Both the position numbers and the translations under genes were made by a program. From Paraphysomonas bandaiensis (Eukaryota > Chrysophyceae): a DNA stretch of 64,000 bases. Below the pieces are notes generated by a model, which was not told where the DNA came from, made no database searches, and saw only the letters and a list, made by a program, of their open reading frames with translations. The stretch spans positions 148,743 through 212,742 of the forward strand of contig CBFFRP010000001.1 of assembly GCA_965644295.1 (NCBI GenBank), in the 5' to 3' direction. This document shows positions 33,968 to 42,566 of the stretch, piece by piece; position 1 is the stretch's first letter, and every line of letters starts with the position of its first letter.

Positions 33968-34259
33968 TGTAGGACTATCCACTTACATATAGAATATATA
34001 CGTGTACATGTCCTGTATTATATGATTAGTAGTACAGTACTGTATTGTATACGTGTACCATGTAGTTAGGAATACAAACTGTAGGGAATGTGATTGTTGT
34101 TGGGATTAGCAATAGCCGTTGATATTGTAGACAGTATTATTAGCCGTTGATATTGTAGACAGTATTATTCATGATTCATTATACGATAATAATCATTATT
34201 TTGTACTTCTGTACTTGGGTATTGCTTTGCACACATACACATATGTATGCAAGCCCACA
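33968..34259 (+). repeat. 3' LTR of the gypsy element
   Basis: 292 bp, appears identical to the 5' LTR by eye, preceded by the polypurine tract at 33955-33967. Confidence 0.93.
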
Positions 34260-34263
34260 GTAT

Positions 34264-34763
34264 AATAGCTTGGCTATCTTCCTTGAGATAGAGTCGTTGG
34301 TCTCCTTCCCTAAAACTTCCTAGTAGTTCCTCGTTTAAAGCGTTCCTAGGTTTCTTAAGTGCTTCAGAACATAATTTCAATCACATTGAACTTTGTTACA
34401 TTTCTTGTATCTGGAAAGTCATAAACAACTGTTCTTGCGTTCTGAGGTAATTATTTTTACTAATAATTTTATATCTCTCAATATCTGAATAATTGATTCA
34501 TTCCTTGAGTTTACATGTTTTCTTTTCTTGGGATTCATATAAGCAATAACTATTTAGAAACCTTCCGGGAGTTCTATTTACGTTTTCATCTATACTATTT
34601 TTTTATGTCACCCGTGTCGTGTAACTCTGTATAAAATATTATGCTTTGTTATCTCTTAAATTAATTATCATTATCAGGTAGATAGAAATGCGTTGGCTTT
34701 TCTCTTTGAAAAGATATTCATTATTCATTGCACGAAGTGTTTAATTTTAATTATTCCAAACCC
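34264..34763. other. Spacer between the gypsy and copia elements
   Basis: AT-rich, 500 bp. A minus-strand frame near 34380-34268 (ALKKPRNALNEELLGSFREG) might be an old exon, but has no recognised match and no splice context. The two elements are not nested. Confidence 0.3.
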
Positions 34764-35021
34764 AAATAAGATTTAAGGTTAGTCTTAATATTTAGTAAGA
34801 ATATACTTGATATTATTAGAGATAAAGATTGAACGATAAGGCCTAATAGTATAATAGCAAGACACGTTTGAGCAGAGCGTTAGCACCACACACATGTGCG
34901 TATCTTGTACAGTCGCGTATCATGTATAGTTTGGTAATTATTCAGTCTATTTGGTATTTCATTGTATATGTGTGTTGTATTCACGCGTTAAGAGATATAC
35001 GTGAATCAATGACTCCTAATA
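34764..35021 (-). repeat. 3' LTR of the copia element
   Basis: 258 bp, appears identical to the other LTR by eye. Lies 5' on the window's + strand because the element is on the minus strand. Confidence 0.92.
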
Positions 35022-35186
35022 CTCCCCCTCAATGAAATAATCATATGGCGTATACATAGATATATGGATATAGGTGTATATATTTGGAGATAGTTCTACT
35101 GAGGGTAAAACCCACGAGTGCAATCACAGATTGTGGATTACACTGATGTCAACATACAGCATACTCGTGGGAAACTCCGTAGATCT

Positions 35187-38100
35187 CTAAGTCATCCATC
35201 GTGGTCTCTTGGTTGAGTTCTCTGCCGGTGGGATAGATACTTTTGTTCTTTTATTGCTAGCAGGTATGTTGATACCTCCCCCCCCCATTAGTGAATCCCG
35301 CAATCTGTGGAACGTGTTTGATGTGAGGGGTTTAGTTAGAATGTCGGCCAGCATCTCGTTTGTAGGCATGTAATCAACAATAATAGAGTGCGATGCGACT
35401 TGTTCTCTTATGAAGTGATATCTGATGGCAATATGTTTTGTTCGTCGGTGGTGTACGGGGTTTAGGCATAGTTGAATTGCACCTTTGTTGTCACACCATA
35501 TGGTTGTTGAGTATGGCATGTGGAAGCCCAATTCCGAGAGTAGTGACCGTAGCCAAATAGCTTCTTGACATGCTGTTGATAGTGCCATGTACTCCGCTTC
35601 TGTAGAGGATAGAGCTACAGTGGTCTGGAGTCGTGATTGCCAGGAAATGAGACAATTTCCAATAAAGAAGCAAAACGCTGTGGTCGACCTGCGAGTTAAG
35701 TTACAGCGTGCCCAATCACTGTCAGCGAATCCAGTTAAAGTAACAGACTTCCCGGAGTACTGTAGACCTTGATCGATAGTGCCTTTGAGGTACCTAAGTA
35801 TGTTTAATGCGGCTTTGCATGTAGTTAGATTTGGATTAGTACTGAAACGAGCAAGGGTGTTTACAGCATATGCAATATCAGGTCTAGTGCACACAGCAAT
35901 ATACATAAGTGAACCTATGAGCTCCTTGTAAGGAAAATTTTGGACAAATTCTTGATTTTCTTGAGATAGTTGTTTCTTTTCGAGAATGTCTATATGAAAA
36001 TTTGTTGTCATGGGGTGACTACGTGGCTTGCAATCTTCCATGTTGAATCTGTGGAGTAGGTTCCGTATGTATTGAGATTGATTTAGTGTCGTAGTTCGAT
36101 TCTGTATATCCTGTTTGACGAATATGCCGAGGTAGTAATCTAGGAGGCCGAGATCATGAATGTCGAATTTTTCAGCTAACGAATTCTTGATTTGGATGAT
36201 GTCAGTCCTACTTTTACCGGCGATAATGATGTCATCGACGTAAACTGCCAGAATTATGGGTCGACCATTGATTGATTTCGTGAATATGCACGGGTCGGAC
36301 ACTAATCTGGTAAAACCACAGTCTAACAAATAATTAGTACAACATTTATACCAATTTAACCCGGACTGTTTGAGTCCGTATATACTCTTTAGAAGTCTGA
36401 GGACTTTACCGTTTGGAACATTGAGACCAGCGGGTGGATACATGTAAATTTCCTCTTGGAGGTCTGCATTGATGTAAGCAGTGGAGAAATCTACCTGGTG
36501 AAGCTCCAACCCAAGTATAGTTGCTAGTGCTATGACTGTTCTCATTGATGTGGCCTTTGCGACTGGGCTGTAGGTTTCGTTGTAGTCTTTACCCTCGACC
36601 TGGGAGAAACCTTGAGCCACTAACCTCGCCTTGAAGGTAACCTCATCTCGCTTGACCTTTACCCTAAACACGAATTTTCCCCTTATAATGTTGGAATTTG
36701 CTGGTGGTGTCGTTATCCTCCAACAGCCTTTGCTCTCTAGAGACTTGATTTCTTTGTTGATGGCTTTCAGCCATTGTTCCTTGTACCTGCCTGATAGTGC
36801 CTCGCCAACATTGTTAGGTGTGTTAGGTACATCATTGCTACATGTGTCATTTGCATGCATAATGATGTCAACATCATTCATGTATAATGTTCTGTAACTA
36901 TCATGTTTATCAGGTGTTTTGTGGTTGTACAAATATCTTTTATCAACATCACAGTGGTATATATTATCACCGAATTTGTGTACATTCATGATTACCCTTT
37001 TCCTGGTCTGCCTCTTGCTGTGGAGACTTTTCTTTACGCAACGGCTCACCTTGTGTCGGTGGGGTGTCCTTACACCCGTAATTGTGCCATCCGGGCTTTG
37101 CCGGCTCCTGTCACCCTGGGAATTCACAGTCTTGATAGCTCGTTTGACCTTACGAGCAGGGTGATCACGCTTGTTGTCACCCCGTGCCTCCTTCGGCACT
37201 GTATTCCGCTGAGCTTCTGCTGTGCGGCGAGGCCTTGCCTCCTTTTCATTTGAGTAGGGTCCTCTCAAATGGCTGTGACTCCCGCCCCGTGTGGCGTCAT
37301 GACGGCTGTCGGTTGAATTGCTCCTCCCTGGAGCTGTTCCTTCCACGGGGCATCCTGGTTCCTCTTGCGGGGGTGATACCGCGTTCTGATAACTGAAGTG
37401 CTCGGCGGTGTATCTTTCGATGTCCGCAGCGTGTATTGGGTCATTTAACTCGATGACTCGCCCTTCATTTTCTCGTGGGGCCAATCCTCTGTAAGCAGCC
37501 ACGTGGCCTTTGATGACTGTGATTCTTGTCGTGATGTATTGGAGGCCATCCTGTGGATCTGTGTGGGTCATTCCAACGAGGTATTGGAAGCTCTCGGTTG
37601 TTCGATTCTCTGAATTTTCTTCTCTCAGTGATGATTCGATTTCAGCGTAGTAGTTTTCCTTGACGTCGGGGATGCACTCATTGAAAAAGACGTGACTTGA
37701 GATTACGAAGTCCTTGAGTGAAGGTACATATATGACGTACCCTGGTCCATCTTCTCGGTATCCCATGAAGTACCCAATATGGCTATGTGGAGACCAATCG
37801 TTTCTTCTCTGAGACTTGTCTATGAATGTATGGCATTTGCAGCCCCAAATCCTGGCGTAAGATAAATCGGGGGCCTCGTCGTGGATGAACTGATACGGTG
37901 ATATGAATCCCTTTGCAGTGGCGCATGGCAGGCGATTTTTCATATGCGTGACGGTGGACATAGCCTGTTCCCAGAAGTTGGGTGGTAGGCCCGAGTTGCA
38001 AATGGATGCAAGCGTTCTTTCCTTGGTCGTGCGCCATGGTCGTTCTTGTGTGGGGTTGTCTTCTGGCGTGTACGGAGCGTTGAAGGTCCAGGTTGATCCT

Positions 38101-40124
38101 AATTTTCTCAGCAAGTTCAGTACACGATGTGATACTAGCTCACGGCCACCATCAGCATGATAGTGTATTAGCCGTTTGCCTTTCGAATGCAGATAATCCA
38201 CAATTTTCTGAATGCACTCAATGACAAAATCCTCGGTTCTGTGTTTTCCATAGAATGTCCAACTGTATCTTGAAGCTGCATCGGTAGCTCCAAAGACTAC
38301 GGTGTTTCCTGTGACTATTGCTGGAGGTGAAAATGGTCCAGTAAAATCAACTGCTATAAGTCCTCCAAGCTCCTGCGATCTTCTGGTTTTTGTCGGTATC
38401 ATTTGCCTTGTCTCGCGCCTATGTTTCCTCCTGTGAGCCTTGCCTTGTGCGCAGCCATCACAAAGGCCTTCTGGTAGCTGTGGCGAGCTCAGGTCGGATT
38501 TTGAAATAGTGATTCCTTTCACAAGATTCAACTTTAGTGCTTTTTGAATTAAGCCAATGGATGCGTGGGTCAACCTTCGATGTGCCAGGGAGATCGAGGA
38601 ACCGCTTGATGTAGATGCCAAGTTGCACTGGTCTTGGATGTAACCTAAATCGGATAATTTGATCTCGTATAGACCGTTTTGTTTCCTGGCTGTGGTTAAC
38701 AAAATTCCATCGTGGTATACGCGTGCCTCGTTTGGTCCGAATATAATATTGCAGTTGGCGTCTGTTGTCAACTGGCTGATAGAAATTAAGGTCTTTGACG
38801 CGTCTGGAACTAGCCTGCACTTGCTAATCAGTCCAAGCTTGCCGTATCCCAATGCCTGCATTTCTGATCCTGATTTGGCGGTGTAAATTGTGGTTTGATC
38901 GTAAGTGAATTCGGAGAGTAAGCTTCGTGCTGCTGTAATTGATATTGTGCAGCCAGAGTCTAGAATGCCAAATTCCTGCTTCTCGTGTTCCGTATGTAGG
39001 ACGTGGTTGTCTGTGATCATCCCAGAGAATGCACTGTAGTCATTGTCATCGTTTGGCCCCTCATCGTCATAGTCTTCCAGTCTTAAGTTCGAATCCCGAT
39101 GACTGTTTCTTGGGTATTTTGATGATGTGTTCTTGGAGTGATGCCCTTTCCCTCTTTTGTCGTCGTTTCGTTTGTTTGTGGACTTCTGCATCTGTTGTAT
39201 GTGTTCCCACGAGTGCTTGCACTCTGCTGCAATGTGGTTGGATCCATTGCATCTGAAGCACTTAACTTCGCGCGAGGCTCTTGTGACTTTGCTGGGCTTG
39301 TTGAATTTCTTCTGTTTTCGCTGCCCGTTGTTGTGCTTCTGCTTCTTCGGTAGACGGGGGTTAAACGGCTGTTTGCCTGTTGAGCTGTAGTTTGCGCTGT
39401 CCCGTTTGGTTTCCGTATTTTGTGATAGTAGGGAGCCTACAGTGGAATGCTCGAATGCTCTCAATCTTCTTATCAGCGTTTTATAATCATCAATTGGGTT
39501 CATTTGGAGGTTGATTGCCAGGTCCTTATAGGTCTGGTTCTCATTTGAGACCATCCCTTGTCGTATTCTTGAAATAAGGTCTTGTTCAGAGACTTTGTGG
39601 CCATGTGTAGCGAGCTTTAATCGCAATTTTTCGACTTCGTCCAGGAATTGATTGATTGTTTGAGCTTGCTTGATTTTGATTGATTGCAGTTGGCCAATGA
39701 GGTCGGTTATCGTATCATTTGAGGTCTTGTCTTTGAAATGCTTTTCGATCTCTGACCATGCCCTTTTTCCATCTCCTTCAGGGACTGTTTCGATAATACC
39801 CTCTGCTTCCTCGTTTTGGCCAATCACCGCGCTGGATAGAAGTGACCATAGGTAATTGTTGCCCTCCTCGAAATACTGCATATTTTCGTCGTAGGCGTTT
39901 TTCCTGTATAGGTAGTCCTCTTCTGTTTCTTCCTCTTGACGTATAGGCTCCTCTGGCGCATCGTTTCTTAGGATGTATACTATCTTAGGCTTACGAAAGA
40001 ACCAGGCTCTACTTTTCTTCTGCCATTTTGAGAAGTTCTTGGCGTCGAAGGGTGGCATGGAATCCTTCCTCTTGTCCGATGAGTCGGAGTCGGAGTTATC
40101 GTAACTGTTAGTCTTAGAACTCAT
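35187..40124 (-). CDS. Copia Gag-Pol polyprotein, 1645 aa
   Basis: Single frame from ATG at 40124. Order: Gag (KWQKKSRAWFFRKP, ~aa 35), zinc knuckle CFRCNGSNHIAAECKH (~aa 290), aspartic protease GILDSGCTISI (~aa 385), GAG-pre-integrase HRRLTHAS...CDGCAQGKAHR, integrase core (AVDFTGPF, HADGGRELV, TPEDNPTQERPWRT), reverse transcriptase (VDFSTAYINADL, LAVYVDDIIIAG at ~aa 1293), RNase H (TGFADSDWARC, STEAEYMALS, WCDNKGAI). This gag-PR-IN-RT-RH order defines Ty1/copia. The long basic/polar linker between integrase and RT (~aa 900-1050) is variable in the family. No stops or frameshifts, so coding capacity is intact. Confidence 0.96.
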   Translation of the reverse strand: MSSKTNSYDNSDSDSSDKRKDSMPPFDAKNFSKWQKKSRAWFFRKPKIVYILRNDAPEEPIRQEEETEEDYLYRKNAYDENMQYFEEGNNYLWSLLSSAVIGQNEEAEGIIETVPEGDGKRAWSEIEKHFKDKTSNDTITDLIGQLQSIKIKQAQTINQFLDEVEKLRLKLATHGHKVSEQDLISRIRQGMVSNENQTYKDLAINLQMNPIDDYKTLIRRLRAFEHSTVGSLLSQNTETKRDSANYSSTGKQPFNPRLPKKQKHNNGQRKQKKFNKPSKVTRASREVKCFRCNGSNHIAAECKHSWEHIQQMQKSTNKRNDDKRGKGHHSKNTSSKYPRNSHRDSNLRLEDYDDEGPNDDNDYSAFSGMITDNHVLHTEHEKQEFGILDSGCTISITAARSLLSEFTYDQTTIYTAKSGSEMQALGYGKLGLISKCRLVPDASKTLISISQLTTDANCNIIFGPNEARVYHDGILLTTARKQNGLYEIKLSDLGYIQDQCNLASTSSGSSISLAHRRLTHASIGLIQKALKLNLVKGITISKSDLSSPQLPEGLCDGCAQGKAHRRKHRRETRQMIPTKTRRSQELGGLIAVDFTGPFSPPAIVTGNTVVFGATDAASRYSWTFYGKHRTEDFVIECIQKIVDYLHSKGKRLIHYHADGGRELVSHRVLNLLRKLGSTWTFNAPYTPEDNPTQERPWRTTKERTLASICNSGLPPNFWEQAMSTVTHMKNRLPCATAKGFISPYQFIHDEAPDLSYARIWGCKCHTFIDKSQRRNDWSPHSHIGYFMGYREDGPGYVIYVPSLKDFVISSHVFFNECIPDVKENYYAEIESSLREENSENRTTESFQYLVGMTHTDPQDGLQYITTRITVIKGHVAAYRGLAPRENEGRVIELNDPIHAADIERYTAEHFSYQNAVSPPQEEPGCPVEGTAPGRSNSTDSRHDATRGGSHSHLRGPYSNEKEARPRRTAEAQRNTVPKEARGDNKRDHPARKVKRAIKTVNSQGDRSRQSPDGTITGVRTPHRHKVSRCVKKSLHSKRQTRKRVIMNVHKFGDNIYHCDVDKRYLYNHKTPDKHDSYRTLYMNDVDIIMHANDTCSNDVPNTPNNVGEALSGRYKEQWLKAINKEIKSLESKGCWRITTPPANSNIIRGKFVFRVKVKRDEVTFKARLVAQGFSQVEGKDYNETYSPVAKATSMRTVIALATILGLELHQVDFSTAYINADLQEEIYMYPPAGLNVPNGKVLRLLKSIYGLKQSGLNWYKCCTNYLLDCGFTRLVSDPCIFTKSINGRPIILAVYVDDIIIAGKSRTDIIQIKNSLAEKFDIHDLGLLDYYLGIFVKQDIQNRTTTLNQSQYIRNLLHRFNMEDCKPRSHPMTTNFHIDILEKKQLSQENQEFVQNFPYKELIGSLMYIAVCTRPDIAYAVNTLARFSTNPNLTTCKAALNILRYLKGTIDQGLQYSGKSVTLTGFADSDWARCNLTRRSTTAFCFFIGNCLISWQSRLQTTVALSSTEAEYMALSTACQEAIWLRSLLSELGFHMPYSTTIWCDNKGAIQLCLNPVHHRRTKHIAIRYHFIREQVASHSIIVDYMPTNEMLADILTKPLTSNTFHRLRDSLMGGGGINIPASNKRTKVSIPPAENSTKRPRWMT

Positions 40125-40133
40125 CCGCTGCCA
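40119..40133 (-). promoter_or_regulatory. Copia primer-binding site overlapping the gag start
   Basis: TGGCAGCGGATGAG immediately follows the 5' LTR on the minus strand; the start ATG of Gag-Pol (40124-40122) lies within it. The sequence resembles the tRNA-iMet complement (TGG.AGC.G) used by copia elements. Confidence 0.65.
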
Positions 40134-40391
40134 AAATAAGATTTAAGGTTAGTCTTAATATTTAGTAAGAATATACTTGATATTATTAGAGATAAAGATT
40201 GAACGATAAGGCCTAATAGTATAATAGCAAGACACGTTTGAGCAGAGCGTTAGCACCACACACATGTGCGTATCTTGTACAGTCGCGTATCATGTATAGT
40301 TTGGTAATTATTCAGTCTATTTGGTATTTCATTGTATATGTGTGTTGTATTCACGCGTTAAGAGATATACGTGAATCAATGACTCCTAATA
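40134..40391 (-). repeat. 5' LTR of the copia element
   Basis: 258 bp, followed on the window's + strand by the target duplication AACCC and by telomere-like CCTAA units. Confidence 0.92.
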
Positions 40392-40834
40392 AACCCTAAT
40401 CCTAACCTTAACCCATTCTTTACTTTTGAGTGTTTTTTTAAATCAAACTCTTCAATTACAGTTATGCCAGACACACGTGGAATTTGAACCAACCTCTTAT
40501 TATGTAAACTTTGAGAACTGTTTTGGTAGTACAGTGTTTTATTTTCAGGTACACTACTACGAAAGCATCTCACACAACGAAGTATTGAAACCAATGTTAT
40601 TTTATTTCACCATTCGATATGACTTTCTTAAGGCACATTGTAGCAGCAAAAATAGAGAGAGAAATATATATGAAAGAGATACCTATACAGGAGACATATG
40701 CATAATGTCTAAACAGTACATTCTACAGGCGAATAATTACATGGTACCATGAAGGACTATATTCAACGTGGGGCTCATCGGGATACGAGGTGAAGGTTTG
40801 TCATGAGAAGGCACACTGCACATGAATGTGAAAC

Positions 40835-41856
40835 TCAAAAGTTAACCATAAGCTCAGTAATACCTTGCTCAATAGTGTCCAGTGCCTCCTCTAGTGCGGC
40901 TCGGTATTTGGAGCTATGTACCAACTTGCTAACAACAACTATCAACAGCGATCTACAGAAAGAATGAAAGCTCAGAACAGATAGTGACCACACGGACAAA
41001 TCTCTCACCTCTCCTGAATACGCCATAGTAGGAGACGGGAGTTATGGGAGGAGTCCAGCATAATGTGAATACAATCGTCATCAACATTAGCCACTACAAA
41101 AAAATTACGACGTGATAGCCAAGCAGTACACCTACTTATATCAGTGCAAAGCCCAGTTAGAGCCTGCAAATTAGCCAGCACTCCAAGCTGATCAATTTCA
41201 GGATTTGGGGAGGCAACTGTTCCATCTTCTGTCACCAAAAGTGCCTTCAGTATTCCTTTGTTATATTGTACTGAATACAAAGTACATAAGTGCAGTCAAG
41301 AGTACAATGATGATGCACACATTGGTATAACACAGGTTTCACCGAGTTTCTAATGATGTCGGCAATCTTGTTATGAAAGCCGTGAAAATCTTTTAAGTTA
41401 AGGCCAAAGTTGGTGAGATCTGATGAATATTCCTGTATAACGAATATTGACTTAAAGAAGAAACCCAGTTCAGGTGTACCGTCGTAAATGCGTTGAGTAT
41501 TTCACTGCATATCAAACGGCCAAACGCGCACCCATCATCGCGGTCGTGAAATAATGCACAGAACACCTTCGCGACGTCATTTGTCACAAGAGTAATCGCC
41601 ACTGTAAAAACCAAGAAAGTGGTTACTACTGGATAAAGAACCATTCGCAACTTACCATTCGATAGTTCTATGTATGATACTTGCATCCCCGATGTTTGCT
41701 GGGAAAATTCAATCATTGCAGTCAGAAGTGATCCAATCAGGCGTGGCTGGTATAATTTTACACTGGTGAGATCTGTCATCACAAGGCGAATGCAGTCACC
41801 TGAGCTACAGAGTTAACAAACTCTTTTGAAAAGAGAACCAAACCACTTGTCGCCAT
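40835..41856 (-). CDS. Conserved longin-like protein of unknown function, 253 aa, 6 exons
   Basis: Exons on the minus strand: 41856-41800, 41746-41656, 41601-41480, 41432-41321, 41270-41009, 40952-40835; phases close to 254 codons. The spliced protein reads as one well-formed globular domain: MATSGLVLFSKEFVNSVAQ, PRLIGSLLTAMIEFSQQTSG, SYIELSNVAITLVT, VFCALFHDRDDGCAFGRLIC, EILNAFTTEYSSDL, LKDFHGFHNKIADIIRNSVK, KALLVTEDG, QLGVLANLQAL and a C-terminal helix (YRAALEEALDTIEQGITEL). The alternating strands around a helix (self-reporting 'xLVLFSK...LIGSLLTA...') suggest a longin/roadblock-type fold as in trafficking regulators and adaptor subunits. I cannot name an orthologue. It is divergently arranged with the helicase gene. 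Confidence 0.75.
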
Positions 41857-41992
41857 CAGTAAGACATTATGTATCATGATTACACTATCTATGTAAGGCT
41901 CGGTGCTCAAGCTGAATACACTAACTGTGAAATAATTACATGTATTTTAACTGCTCCTCACAAAACCGTATTATTTAAGTTTACGTATTACG

Positions 41993-41995
<3 letters not shown>

Positions 41996-42025
<30 letters not shown>

Positions 42026-42503
42026 TGTATGTATGTATGTATGTATGTATGTATGTATGTATGTATGTATGTATGTATGTATGTATGTATGTATGTATGT
42101 ATGTACATGTATGTATGTATGTATGTATGTATGTATGTATGTATGTATGTATGTATGTATGTATGTATGTATGTATGTATGTATGTATGTATGTATGTAT
42201 GTATGTATGTATGTATGTATGTATGTATGTATGTATGTACATGTATGTATGTATGTATGTATGTATGTATGTATGTATGTATGTATGTATGTATGTATGT
42301 ATGTATGTATGTATGTATGTATGTATGTATGTATGTATGTATGTATGTATGTATGTATGTACATGTATGTATGTATGTATGTATGTATGTATGTAGGTAG
42401 GTAGGTAGGTAGGTAGGTAGGTAGGTAGGTAGGTATGTATGTATGTATGTATGTATGTATGTATGTATGTATGTATGTATGTGTGTATGTAGGTAGGTAG
42501 GTA
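41996..42503. repeat. (TGTA)n microsatellite, about 0.5 kb, in a divergent promoter
   Basis: Nearly pure tgta array with three tacatg interruptions (about 42105, 42239, 42361) spaced ~125 bp apart, and a taggtagg variant tract at 42393-42435. It separates the start codons of the longin-like gene (41856, -) and the helicase gene (42567, +). All ORFs inside it are repeat artefacts. Confidence 0.97.
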
Positions 42504-42566
42504 AAGTGTCAAACATGCTTCATATTTCTCTGTTTGATTTCATGAATGGATTGGTAGTCAATACTC

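Larger units (their letters stand above)
28725..34259 (+). mobile_element. Full-length Ty3/gypsy LTR retrotransposon (chromovirus type), 5535 bp
   Basis: Two 292-bp LTRs (28725-29016 and 33968-34259), beginning TGTAGG and ending CCCACA, appear identical by eye. The flanking target duplication is gtat (28721-28724 and 34260-34263). A purine-rich tract aaggggaggtag sits directly before the 3' LTR. The interior has Gag (29066-29965) and Pol (to 33902). Identical LTRs imply a recent insertion. No standard TGG primer-binding site follows the 5' LTR. Confidence 0.95.
34764..40391 (-). mobile_element. Full-length Ty1/copia LTR retrotransposon, 5628 bp
   Basis: Two 258-bp LTRs (34764-35021 and 40134-40391) appear identical by eye. 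A 5-bp target duplication AACCC flanks the element (34759-34763 and 40392-40396). On the coding strand the polypurine tract GAGGGGGAG abuts the 3' LTR, and the primer-binding site TGGCAGCGGATGAG follows the 5' LTR directly. One uninterrupted 1645-aa Gag-Pol frame. LTR ends on the coding strand are TATTAGG...CTTATTT rather than TG...CA. Confidence 0.95.

Noticed and set aside
34165-34380. Minus-strand 71-aa ORF overlapping the 3' LTR of the gypsy element
   Set aside because: More than a third of it is LTR sequence; the remaining part shows no family match or splice context.
39080-39100. gttcgaatccc resembling a tRNA B-box
   Set aside because: It lies within the intact copia coding frame and no cloverleaf surrounds it.
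41971-42516. Long MYVC.../THIH... repeat ORFs on both strands
   Set aside because: They are six-frame readings of the (TGTA)n microsatellite and have no protein evidence.
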